A DNA stretch of 64,000 nucleotides from Bugula neritina (taxonomy: Eukaryota; Bryozoa; Gymnolaemata; Cheilostomatida; Bugulidae): NCBI GenBank assembly GCA_964035545.1, contig OZ037769.1:5948429-6012428 (forward strand), written 5' to 3'. Numbering within the stretch: the stretch's first letter is position 1; the number at the start of each line of letters is the position of its first letter. Position numbers and translations under genes: made by a program. The notes below the pieces were generated by a model. The model worked only from the letters and a program-made list of their open reading frames with translations, had not been told where the DNA came from and did not search any database. Positions 27,432 to 37,800 of the stretch are shown in pieces.

Positions 27432-30400
27432 ATGTCTTCTATACATAGTGGTAGCCGCATTTCTGAAACTAGGAAAAGTAGCAGAACTAGGGGTTTATCT
27501 GAAAAGGCTCAAGAAAATGAGCTGGTAAAAGGATTAAAGTCTGTAAATTCTTGTATCCGTAAATTTAACAAGCTGTTGAAAAGTCAATCAGTTAATAATC
27601 CAGAAAATATTTCTGAGATGCAAAGCGCAGTTTTAGAAGCTCAAACCGAGCTGCATGTTCTTGGCAATTTACCAACTAGCAGTAGTAGTGAAGATCTTAG
27701 TGAGGTAGCTAAGCAAGTAGAAACAATGGCTAAAGTTCTTGAATCTATGCAAAAAAGTATTGAAATTGATCAAGGGCAACACAGTGCCTCACCTCCTCTT
27801 GAAGTTCAAAGCCCTAAGCATTCAACTAAGGCTAGTAGCATTTCCGCTAAAAGTAATAGGTCAATTCGAGTGGTTAAGAATAAACTTGCAGCAGCAAATG
27901 TTGATATAGAGTTAGAAACTTTAAGAAAGCAAGCACAGTTGAAAGCACAAATAGATGCAATGCAATTAGAATTGCAAGCTAGCGAATTAGAAGCTAAAAA
28001 GCAAAGAATTATGGTTAGGCGTGACGTATTAGAAGAATATGATGTAGATGAGAGGGAGGAAATAGAAGACGCTCTTGATGTAATTTCTTTGCATGGCGAC
28101 CCAATCATTCCTCCTCTCGAAAGAGTAGCTGTAGGTGAAAATTTGAATGTTATAGCACCTAGTTTAAACAATGAGCATCCAGCAATAGGTAACGGGCAGT
28201 CTTTGAGCAGTAAAAATATCAGTGATATACATGTCCTTGCAGATTCTATAACTAAAGCTATGCATGTAAATCGTCTCCCCATACCTGAACCACCAGTTTT
28301 CTGTGGCAACCCTCTTGAGTATGCTGATTGGGAAATTTCCCTTAGAACTCTTATTGAGAGAACTAATATTCCTGAATCTGATAGAATTCATTATTTGAAA
28401 AAATATGTGGGAGGTAGTGCAAGGGAGGCAATTAGTGGATATTTCCTACTAAATTGTGATGATGCATATTGTAAGGCAAAGGAAATTTTACGTGAACGTT
28501 TTGGTTCTAGCTATACAGTAGCTGAATCCTTTAGAACAAAACTAAATAATTGGCCTAAGATCAAACCTCATGACAGAATTTCTATTCAGAAATATTCAGA
28601 TTTCTTGTGCCAATGTGAAGCTGCCATGCTTAGATTTGATGAGTTAAATATTCTCAATGATTCCCAGCAAAATAAATCCATGTATGAAAAACTTCCTGAC
28701 TGGATGTCAAGTAGGTGGAAAAGGAAGTTAACGCAATTTAGAAAGGCAAATGGTGCTTATCCAAAGTTTGGCTTGTTTGTAGAGTTTGTAAAAACTGAGT
28801 CTGATATTATTAATGACCCTGTGACAGCTAGTGTGGACCATGCTGATAGGATAGATGCTAAAAGACCAATAAGCAGCAGTTATAGTAAACCAGTGGCTAA
28901 CACACGTGTAACTTCTCTTACATCAAGCAAGCACTGTATATTTTGTGACATGAGTAACCACGAAATTGATGAATGCTTCAAGTTTGGCAAGTTGTCAGTA
29001 CATGAAAGAAAGCAGTATGCAAGTAGATATAGGCTTTGTTTTCAATGCCTTAAGGCAAATCACATCAAGGCTCAATGCAACAAAGTATGTATCTGCAAAA
29101 AATGCCAAGGCAAGCACCCCACTAGCATGCATTATGGTAGTACACGTGACAATGCAGGGAATATTGGAAGGTCTCCGTCTAATAGTGGAAGTTATACCCA
29201 AAATGATGGTCATTATAGTAGCAAAGTTACTAGCAAAAGCAGTGTAACCAATGATAAAGGAAATGTAGCATCAAACATAGATAGTGCTAGCAATGCAAAC
29301 AACTGTAGTACTGTAAGAGCTAATTCTGGCCTGAGTTCCATGGTAGTGCCAGTCTGGCTGTGTGATGCAAGTGCACCCAAAAAGGAAATCTTGGTATATG
29401 CTATGCTTGATACCATGTCTGACACTACCTTTATTACAACTCAAGCAGCAGATTGTTTAAATGCACCAGGTGAAGCAACCTCATTAAAACTTACAACTAT
29501 GAATGGCACTAAAAGCTCAAATGAATGCTGTAGGTACAGTGGTTTGATGGTTCGTGGGTATAACAATGCTGACAAAATAGCTATTCCTTGTGCATATTCA
29601 ACTAAAGTTATTCCCCTTGACAAGTCACATATTCCATCTGCCAAAGTAGCAAATGCATGGCCTCATTTGCAGCAAATAGCACATGAATTCCCAAGTCTTG
29701 AAAATGTACCAGTTTCTATGCTAATTGGTTATGATGTGTCTAAAGCACTTATGCCACAGCAGTTAATAGTAGGATCTCATGACACTGACCCATTTGCTGT
29801 TAGAACACCTCTAGGGTGGTGCATTGTGGGAAATACCAGCTACCCTGGCAGTAAGCAATTTAGCACGTGCTGTAGGACAGTAACCTTGACCAATGAGCAT
29901 GCATGCAAAAATGAACAGACAGCTGTAACCTTTGATTGTGCTACTGCAAACTCAAGCAAGCAAATATTGCCTCAAAATGTACTTGAATTGCTACTGCAAG
30001 ACTTCATGGAAAATCAAACTAGAGCATGCACAACTATGTCACAAGAAGATAAGCTATTTGTTTCCAAATTAGAAGCAGGTATTGAGCAAAATGAAGGGGG
30101 TTATATCACCATGCCTTTGCCATTTAAAACTGATGCCAAGCCCTACCTACCCAATAACCGCTTGATGGCTGAAAAGCGACTTGAGTCACTTAAGACTAAA
30201 CTTAGCAAGAATGAGCACTTGAAGCAGGATTATTTAAAATTCATGAATGACGTAATTGATGCTGGTGATGCTGAGCTAGTGCCAGAGTGTGAAAAATCTC
30301 AAAACAACAGTACATGGTACATACCACATTTTGGTGTCTATCACCCCAAAAAACCAGGGAAAATCCGAGTAGTTTTTGATTGTAGTGCTAAATATGCAAA

Positions 30401-33365
30401 CTTGTCTCTCAATGACCATCTTATTCAGGGCCCTGACCTAATGAATAGGCTGGTAGGTGTTCTACACAGATTTAGAAAAGGCCAAGTAGGGATTATGTGC
30501 GACATACAGAAAATGTTCCACATGTTCAAAGTTCACAAAAATGACAGAGACTACCTTCGGTTTTTATGGTACACTGATGCTAGTTTAACAAAAGTAGCAG
30601 AGTACAGAATGACTGTACATTTGTTTGGTGCGACATCTTCACCAGGATGCGCCACCTTTGGTTTACGTTACCTGGCAAATAAAAATCACGATGCAAACGA
30701 TGAACACAGTGTTAGAGCTAAAGATTTTATAATCAATGATTTCTATGTTGATGATGGATTATTGAGCTTAAATTCAGTAACAGACATGGCCAATGTAATT
30801 TCTCAAGCAGTGGATCTTTGCAAAACAGGAAATATTAGGTTGCATAAGTTTGTAAGCAACAGTACACAGCTCCTAGATACAATACCAAATTCAGAAAAAG
30901 CTGAAACAATTAAGGACTTGAATTTGAACACAGGCAACAGTGTTCTGCCCATGGAAAGAGCATTAGGCATTAAATGGTGCACGCAGTCTGACAATTTTAA
31001 ATTCTCAATGAATCTCAAACAAATCGAGCCAGCTACAAAGCGTAGAATTTTGTCAACAGTAGCATCTTTATTTGACCCTCTAGGCTTCTTATCTCCTTTC
31101 ATACTGTGTGGCAAAAAGATTTTGCAATCTATATGTAAAGATGGGACAACATGGGATGCCCCAGTAAATGAAGATGTTAGTGCTCAGTGGCTCTCCTGGA
31201 AACATGAATTTAACATGCTAGACAATGTAGCAATACCTAGATGCATATATCCTGCTAATTTTGATACAATTGTGAAAACTGAGCTGCATCACTTTTCAGA
31301 TGCTAGTGCAATAGGTTATGGTCAATGCTCCTATATCAGACTTGTAAACAACCATGGTGATGTTCATGTTGCTTTGCTTAGCGCTAAATCCAGAGTAATT
31401 CCATTGAATAAGTCAGTAACCATACCTCGGGCTGAACTACAAGCAGCTGTAATGTCTGCAAAATTGGCTGATTCTCTTAAAGCAGATCTTAAAATTGAAA
31501 ATATCACAGATGAAATATTTTGGACAGATTCAAAAGTTGTTCTAGGCTACATAACCAATGAGGTAAAGAGGTTTCATGTTTATGTTGCAAATAGAGTGCA
31601 ACAAATTAGAGATCTTAGTACACCTAACCAATGGCAGTACATTAACACACAATCTAACCCAGCTGATATAGCATCTAGGGGAATTTCATCTATTGCCAAG
31701 TTGCTAGATTCCTGTTGGTTCAATGGGCCTGGCTTTCTACACGAGCCAGATTTGACTCACATGCTAACCACTCGGAACAAATTTGATATTGCTAGTGATG
31801 ACCCAGAGGTCAAAGCCACCACACATGTTGTTGCAGTAAATGACCTCAGTAAATCATGGAATGAGAAATTCAAAGCTTTCTCTAGCCTCTCATCAGCTGT
31901 TAGAGCAATTAGTACACTACAAAAGATAGCTAGGGCTAAATGTAAACAAACCAAAACCACAGTTATGTCAGATGTGGCATCAACTGAAAAGGCAAAGATG
32001 CAAATTTTAAAATGGGCTCAAATGGAGTTCCTAGCTAATGAACGCAAGGAAATTAAGGCTGGAAAAGTTACCAAGAGTAACAAAATACTTAAACTTGACC
32101 CATTTACTGATAAAAATGATATGCTAAGAGTTGGGGGAAGACTAAAAAATTCAAGCCTTGCCTATGGTGAAAAGCACCCTATTATTTTGCCAAAAAAGTC
32201 TCACATCACTAAGTTAGTAGTTGACCACTGTCACAAACAAGTAATGCACCAAGGTCGAGGGATGACAATTGCTCAAATTCAAAATTCAGGCTATTGGATT
32301 TTAGGCTGTAATTCTTTGGTCTCCTCTCAAATAGCTAATTGTGTCACATGTAGGAAAACACGAAGTGCACCAGAGATTCAAAAAATGGCAGATTTACCAT
32401 CTAAACGAATAGAACCAACCCCTCCATTCACATATGTAGGCAGTGATTGTTTTGGCCCATTTGTTGTTAAGGATAACAGAAAAGAATTGAAAAAATATGG
32501 GGTTATATTCACATGCATGGCTTCTAGGGCTATTCACATTGAGTTAGTGGACGATTTATCTACTGATGCCTTTATAAATGCATTGCGCTGTTTCATAGCT
32601 ATTAGAGGGCCCATCAGACAATTACACACTGATAGGGGAACTAATTTTATAGGTGCTGCTAATGAGCTAGCAAGTGTTGCAAAAGAAGCAACTAGAAAAA
32701 TTGAAAGCTTTTCTGAAAGTAATAGCTTCGAGTGGGTTACAAACACTCCCCACTCAAGTCACATGGGTGGTGTCTGGGAGCGCCACATAAGAACAATCAG
32801 GTCTGTCTTAAACTCAATGCTAGCTATAAACAGCACAAGGCTAGATACTAGTACACTGCGGACTTTATTATATGAGGTAATGGCAATAGTTAACTGCAGG
32901 CCACTAATATCTCAAACAGATGAAAGTTACCCAATGCCACTAACTCCCAACCAACTATTAACTATGAAGTCCAAAGTAGTGTTGCCTCCTCCTGGTCAAT
33001 TTGATGAACAAGATGTATACTGTAGAAAACGTTGGAGAGTAGTTCAAGGGTTGGTAAATCAATTTTGGAAACGTTGGCGCACTCATTATTTGCAACAAAT
33101 TCAATCCAGGCCAAAATGGTTGAAAAGGGCTGCTAACATTGCTGTGGGAGATGTAGTACTTTTAGTTAGTGATGACAAAAACAGGCGAGATTGGCCATTA
33201 GGCAGAGTAGTGGAAGTATTTCCTAGTGATGACAACTTAGTTAGGAGAGTTAGACTTAGCATAGCTGATGCAGAAAAGTTAGACAGAAAGGGTAGAAGAA
33301 TAAAATCAGAAACACAGCTTGAGAGGCCAATTCAAAAACTAATCTTCTTGTTTAGGCCCTCCTAA
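27432..33365 (+). CDS. BEL/Pao gag-pol polyprotein, intact (1977 aa)
   Basis: Single open frame; the start is the first ATG in frame, because the frame upstream lacks one. Domain order: coiled-coil-rich N-terminus (about 20-210); DUF1759 gag-like region (about 281-425); two perfect CCHC zinc knuckles, C502/C505/H510/C515 and C536/C539/H544/C549; aspartic protease (DUF1758) with LDTMSDTTF at D660; reverse transcriptase with first catalytic Asp at D1024 and YVDD at about 1105-1108; RNase H (SDAS, D1290); integrase with HHCC zinc finger (about 1600-1640) and DDE triad D1672, D1734, E1783; a C-terminal region like DUF5641. The protease-RT-RNaseH-integrase order and the Pao-type RNase H and integrase identify the superfamily. 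Odd point: the usual Gly of the protease D-T-G core is Met. No frameshift or stop is present. Confidence 0.97.
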   Translation: MSSIHSGSRISETRKSSRTRGLSEKAQENELVKGLKSVNSCIRKFNKLLKSQSVNNPENISEMQSAVLEAQTELHVLGNLPTSSSSEDLSEVAKQVETMAKVLESMQKSIEIDQGQHSASPPLEVQSPKHSTKASSISAKSNRSIRVVKNKLAAANVDIELETLRKQAQLKAQIDAMQLELQASELEAKKQRIMVRRDVLEEYDVDEREEIEDALDVISLHGDPIIPPLERVAVGENLNVIAPSLNNEHPAIGNGQSLSSKNISDIHVLADSITKAMHVNRLPIPEPPVFCGNPLEYADWEISLRTLIERTNIPESDRIHYLKKYVGGSAREAISGYFLLNCDDAYCKAKEILRERFGSSYTVAESFRTKLNNWPKIKPHDRISIQKYSDFLCQCEAAMLRFDELNILNDSQQNKSMYEKLPDWMSSRWKRKLTQFRKANGAYPKFGLFVEFVKTESDIINDPVTASVDHADRIDAKRPISSSYSKPVANTRVTSLTSSKHCIFCDMSNHEIDECFKFGKLSVHERKQYASRYRLCFQCLKANHIKAQCNKVCICKKCQGKHPTSMHYGSTRDNAGNIGRSPSNSGSYTQNDGHYSSKVTSKSSVTNDKGNVASNIDSASNANNCSTVRANSGLSSMVVPVWLCDASAPKKEILVYAMLDTMSDTTFITTQAADCLNAPGEATSLKLTTMNGTKSSNECCRYSGLMVRGYNNADKIAIPCAYSTKVIPLDKSHIPSAKVANAWPHLQQIAHEFPSLENVPVSMLIGYDVSKALMPQQLIVGSHDTDPFAVRTPLGWCIVGNTSYPGSKQFSTCCRTVTLTNEHACKNEQTAVTFDCATANSSKQILPQNVLELLLQDFMENQTRACTTMSQEDKLFVSKLEAGIEQNEGGYITMPLPFKTDAKPYLPNNRLMAEKRLESLKTKLSKNEHLKQDYLKFMNDVIDAGDAELVPECEKSQNNSTWYIPHFGVYHPKKPGKIRVVFDCSAKYANLSLNDHLIQGPDLMNRLVGVLHRFRKGQVGIMCDIQKMFHMFKVHKNDRDYLRFLWYTDASLTKVAEYRMTVHLFGATSSPGCATFGLRYLANKNHDANDEHSVRAKDFIINDFYVDDGLLSLNSVTDMANVISQAVDLCKTGNIRLHKFVSNSTQLLDTIPNSEKAETIKDLNLNTGNSVLPMERALGIKWCTQSDNFKFSMNLKQIEPATKRRILSTVASLFDPLGFLSPFILCGKKILQSICKDGTTWDAPVNEDVSAQWLSWKHEFNMLDNVAIPRCIYPANFDTIVKTELHHFSDASAIGYGQCSYIRLVNNHGDVHVALLSAKSRVIPLNKSVTIPRAELQAAVMSAKLADSLKADLKIENITDEIFWTDSKVVLGYITNEVKRFHVYVANRVQQIRDLSTPNQWQYINTQSNPADIASRGISSIAKLLDSCWFNGPGFLHEPDLTHMLTTRNKFDIASDDPEVKATTHVVAVNDLSKSWNEKFKAFSSLSSAVRAISTLQKIARAKCKQTKTTVMSDVASTEKAKMQILKWAQMEFLANERKEIKAGKVTKSNKILKLDPFTDKNDMLRVGGRLKNSSLAYGEKHPIILPKKSHITKLVVDHCHKQVMHQGRGMTIAQIQNSGYWILGCNSLVSSQIANCVTCRKTRSAPEIQKMADLPSKRIEPTPPFTYVGSDCFGPFVVKDNRKELKKYGVIFTCMASRAIHIELVDDLSTDAFINALRCFIAIRGPIRQLHTDRGTNFIGAANELASVAKEATRKIESFSESNSFEWVTNTPHSSHMGGVWERHIRTIRSVLNSMLAINSTRLDTSTLRTLLYEVMAIVNCRPLISQTDESYPMPLTPNQLLTMKSKVVLPPPGQFDEQDVYCRKRWRVVQGLVNQFWKRWRTHYLQQIQSRPKWLKRAANIAVGDVVLLVSDDKNRRDWPLGRVVEVFPSDDNLVRRVRLSIADAEKLDRKGRRIKSETQLERPIQKLIFLFRPS

Positions 33366-33449
33366 ATTTGATACGTGCCCTAAATGAATTAGAACCTACT
33401 GAAAGTTAATTTTTTTGAATCAGTTTAGTTAATTTCCCTGAGTGAAATT

Positions 33450-33460
33450 AAAGGGGGGAG
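33450..33460 (+). promoter_or_regulatory. Polypurine tract of the retrotransposon
   Basis: AAAGGGGGGAG lies immediately before the 3' LTR, the standard site for priming plus-strand DNA synthesis. Confidence 0.85.
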
Positions 33461-34160
33461 TGTAAAGGATCTAACAAAGAAGCATGATAGCCCTTGTTAC
33501 AAATACCACTAGAACTTTTATTTTTAGCCTTTAATGGTGATATTTGTTATTATTAGATAGTTCATTCTCCTGTGCAGCAGTCAGCTGCCTAATAATAGGT
33601 AAAGCCTAACCGCCACCTTTGTTGAAGTCAGCTTTTAGGGTTTGACAGGAACTGATCCATCTTCCTTTATGAGGTCATTACATGTGCCCCATAGTTAGCT
33701 GACCATAATTATAGCTAAATTTAGATGTAATTACCTTTTCTTTGTGATTGCCCTGGTATTTAAGGCAGCATTGAAACTCCAAAAAGACAGTCACTCATGT
33801 AGCCTAAGCTGAGCTACTTATTTTGTTAAGTTAAGTGACAAAGAGCTAAATTTTGAAGATATTATAGCAAGCTCGTCAAGAGAATAAAGGTATTTTATTA
33901 TTATTCTTTGCTATTTTTAACTTGATAATGCTTTATGTCTTTTGTTACAATTTTTATTGCTGTTATATTTTAATATTATATCGTGATGTTTGCTGGTATT
34001 TGAACAACTGTATTGTATGAGTTTTAGCACACCTATATGTATTCTTTATGTTACTTGTAGTTTTTACGATTTAGAAGAAAATTAATAAAAGTGAGAGATT
34101 TGTTAAAACTTCTTCTCAGTCCGTACCAAAACCATTTTTGTGGCGAGACCTTGCTCAACA
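33461..34160 (+). repeat. 3' LTR (700 bp)
   Basis: Second copy of 26188-26887, same length and apparently the same sequence. Its CA end abuts the right target duplication. Confidence 0.95.
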
Positions 34161-34165
34161 CTTGC
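34161..34165 (+). repeat. Target site duplication CTTGC, right copy
   Basis: Direct repeat of 26051-26055. Confidence 0.85.
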
Positions 34166-34623
34166 TAAGGCATCATCGAAAGATAAAATCAATTACAAAA
34201 TATCAATTACCTTAAAACATGTACAAGGATCATTTTCATTGAAAAATTTATTTTTATGTTGTCATGAGTGTTGTCATAACAAATTTTTCATTTGAACGAA
34301 TCAAAAGTTGAAAAAGTTAGGGTGTTGGAGATTAGCGATCTATAGTACACCTTTGTGCAGCCAAAAATAAAAGCTATTAACATGTTATTACAATTAGATG
34401 TGTAACTCACTAAGGCCAGCTATAGCAAAACATCAACACTGCAACTATGTAAACTACAGTTGCTATAAAATGCTGTACATGTTAATGACACTAGTAAAAT
34501 TCATCACGTACTTGAAACTATACAACTGTCAATTGCTATGTCTTTTGATAAGTTTCAGTGCCAAAAATTATATATTCTAGAAGTTTCCTGGCAAGTACAA
34601 AATGATTAAACAAGTTAAACAAA

Positions 34624-34825
34624 CTGGTACAGAAGCTGGTGGTCATATGGGTACTTCTGTAGCTGTGACCAGATCTGGTACAGAAGCTGGTGGTCATATG
34701 GGTACTTCTGTAGCTGTGACCAGGACTGGTACAGAAGCTGGTGGTCATATGGGTACTTCTGTAGCCATGACCAGGACTGGTACAGAAGCTGGTGGTCATA
34801 TGGGTACTCCTGTAGCCGTGACCAA
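34624..34825. repeat. 51-bp minisatellite, four copies
   Basis: Four near-identical units start with GGTACAGAAGCTGGTGGTC and have a period of 51 bp. Because 51 is a multiple of 3, open frames run through the array on both strands (plus-strand period about GTEAGGHMGTSVAVTR). No supporting exon signals are evident. Confidence 0.9.
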
Positions 34826-37800
34826 AGACTGAGAGAACAAAGATCAATGGTGCTAATACATCCACCGACTGTACTATTTATATAGGGGAGATGACAATCT
34901 TGTATATAAATATCTGCACTTACCATTTACACGAATTTTTCATGTGAAAGAGTGCCTAAGTATATTTTATATACTGCATATAGGAGTTCTTTTTGTTAAG
35001 GTTAATGGTTGTATAAACAAAGAATATCAGAGGCAGCAATGGTCTAGTGCTGTCTAGTGCTCTACGTAGTATGACCAACATAAACATAGATATAGGTAGC
35101 CCATCTCAGTAGCTCAGTATTGTGATGACAACAAGAGTATTGCATCATTATTGCTCTACTTTCAGTCATTAAACTAGGATAGTAGTATGGTAGCAGTAGC
35201 AATCTCTCTTTACCATCAAAGCTTTTGCTCGCAGGGTTTCGACTTCAAAGAAATGTAAGTTTAGATTACAGCATTCTATTGCACTACAGTGTAAATGATT
35301 TTTCTATACTACAGATGTTATGCAACAAGGGTTGTGTTGAAAGTGGGTTGTGTTTATAAAGTGTCACATGCTTTACATTAAATTCAATTATTACATATAT
35401 GCTTGGAGACAATATCAGCTCATTATAAAACTTATCAAAGAGATGTCAAAGCAATAACATCTGCCTTAAATTATATAGCAGGAGTTATGCAAGAGCAATA
35501 GGTAATAATAATATCATATTGCCTGTATCCATATTGTATATCTGTACCTCAAAGCTAGCTGTTGTTGAAGCATGAAGTACAGCAGGGTTGACGTATTAAT
35601 GTATGTATAGTACACCATTTAGGAAACATCCATAATTCAAATCAGTTATCTGTGAAACATCATATCTGGCATTATTATGATGCCAAACCTTCTACAAATA
35701 TGGAAAACTTTTTTACAGAAATATATCTTCTTAAGTGCAGAGTGCACATATTATGCAAATCTGATTAGCGACTATAAACAGCACATAATATAAATAAAAT
35801 GTGTTTCTAATTTTATTTTAAAAACATCCAGGGAGGGAAGTTTTTAATTGTTATATAAACTAGAATACTATCCCTATCTAGTTACAATAATATACTGGAA
35901 TAGTTTATACTAGCCTTGGCTCTATCATGTATGTGCTTGTAGCTTTTAAAAGTTGATATAAACTGCAGATATTGTAAGACAGTTTGCAGCTACACACACC
36001 TTCTAGCATTACACTGTTTCAACTTGAAATGTTTGAATCACTTTTTGGGCAGATTGAGGCCAAACACAAACAAAGCTAAACAATACGCTCCAACCTTTAA
36101 ACATATATTCAGCAATTAAAAACTCAGGCTAATAAAGACCAACCGTATTAGCATATTTTGTATAAACAGCCTAAAGAATTTGGCAATCAGCCCGTAGCTG
36201 ACAGATTTGACCATAACCATCAAATTAACTAATTAACATATAAAAGGCAACACAATAACAAATTCTGGTAAGGCTCTTTACTTTGAACTGAAACTGTAAC
36301 CTAAACTGCCTTAAGTAATTTTTCTTATGTATTTGAAGGTACAACCTTTACTCAGCTTAATGCATTTGTAATATATTAAAAGCATTGGCTGCAGTAAATA
36401 ATTCTACTAATTTTTTGGTTACATATATTATTATTTATTACTAATATTTCAGTATTGATTTCTGAGTAAATAAAATATGAAAGTTTTTGATAATTTATTA
36501 TTTGGATGGCATGAGACTTCACCAAGCCATTAATAGCAAATAACAATAACAACTAAAATGCTTCAAGTACAACTCCCTTTTCCTTTAATTAATTTCGTAC
36601 ATCAAATTCTGAATAATCATCTTCAATCAAAACAAAACAACTGCAAAATATTTACATAATTTGGTAGCACCAGGTTCCAGTATTTACCATAAACCTAGCC
36701 ATCGGCAAATCTCTGTGGGCGCTGAAACAGTAAGCATCTGTCCGCTGAAACTTATACATTGCCCCTAATAGCTGAAGTTTCACTTTCAGCTCGCCTTGCA
36801 GCGCATCACGAAACCCAACAGTAAACTTTAAGCCATGCCAGCACAAACACCAGTTGGCAAGAACTATTTCACTCTGTCCACACAATATTCAACACTAGGA
36901 GTGGCAGTCAAATATCTGTTACTGAATTCCTCTACCATCTGCACGTCAATTGTAAGTCAACATTGTATCAGGAGGTGTTGGCTAACAAATATTTCAGCGA
37001 GCAATTTGAATAGTATTTTTACCTTATTGTTGATTAAAGTAAGTTATTTACATAAAATAAAGTATTAGCAATGCCTGGCTACCGTATCTCATGATTAAGA
37101 TCATTAATTATTTTAATAATATGTAAAAATCATTTGATTGGCAAACAATTCTATTATATATATTGGGCAATGTTCTGGTAAATTCATGTGTTTTACATGT
37201 ATATGCATAATTTTTATATTGAAATGCATAATATTATAGCAATATTTTTATACAAAATATGACAGCTTATCACTATTAACAGTGTGAATGTTAGAGCTTA
37301 CTGATCTTGCAAGCTGCGTTCATGAAAAGCAAAGCCTTGCAAACTCTCTTGTAATTTCATGTTTTGCCTGTGTGCAATGTTTGAAGATGGCCGCCATTGA
37401 GCTAACATCCCTTCCTTCTTTAAATAATAACCTGAATCTAAAATTAGAATAGGAAATAGTGATGTAGCATATCTATCATCTATCAATAGAATATGTAAAC
37501 CTGAGCGTGCAAAGATAAGTTTGCTTTAGGAATTACATACTATCCCCCCCCCTCTCATACCCAATGGTTTACTTACTTTGATATTACACTTGATTGAATG
37601 GAGTTATGCTAGAGTACAGAGTTGCTGCTACTGTTATGCTAAGACTAATATACAAGTTTGAATACAAAGAACGGTTAGAAAGTGACTGAGTATACCCAAG
37701 TTAGGATATTATATAATCTATGGTGCAGAGCATAGCACAGGTTTGCAGTCCGGTATAGGGCATAGGCTTTCCTGAAAGTTTCCTTTGATTGGATTGTATG

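Larger units (their letters stand above)
26056..34160 (+). mobile_element. BEL/Pao LTR retrotransposon with rearranged 5' end
   Basis: The normal element is 26188-34160 (7973 bp): 700 bp LTR (TG...CA), leader, one gag-pol ORF, polypurine tract, 700 bp LTR. I found no difference between the LTRs on reading through, and the ORF is open, so the insertion is recent and may be active. No envelope-like ORF is present. The unusual part is 26056-26187: an inverted copy of the last 93 bp of the LTR, then a second copy of the 43 bp that normally precede the 3' LTR, both upstream of the 5' LTR. The 5 bp duplication flanks the whole structure, so this rearranged form is what integrated. It lies about 2 kb upstream of the exchanger in the opposite orientation. 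Confidence 0.95.

Noticed and set aside
33366-33460. Envelope-like gene in the retrotransposon
   Set aside because: Only about 95 bases separate the gag-pol stop from the 3' LTR, so no third gene is possible.
36652-36885. Minus-strand open frame of 77 codons in a less AT-rich patch
   Set aside because: A donor-like site lies near its end, and a second patch at 37298-37400 has an ATG in good context, but the frames carry no domain I recognise and do not join convincingly.
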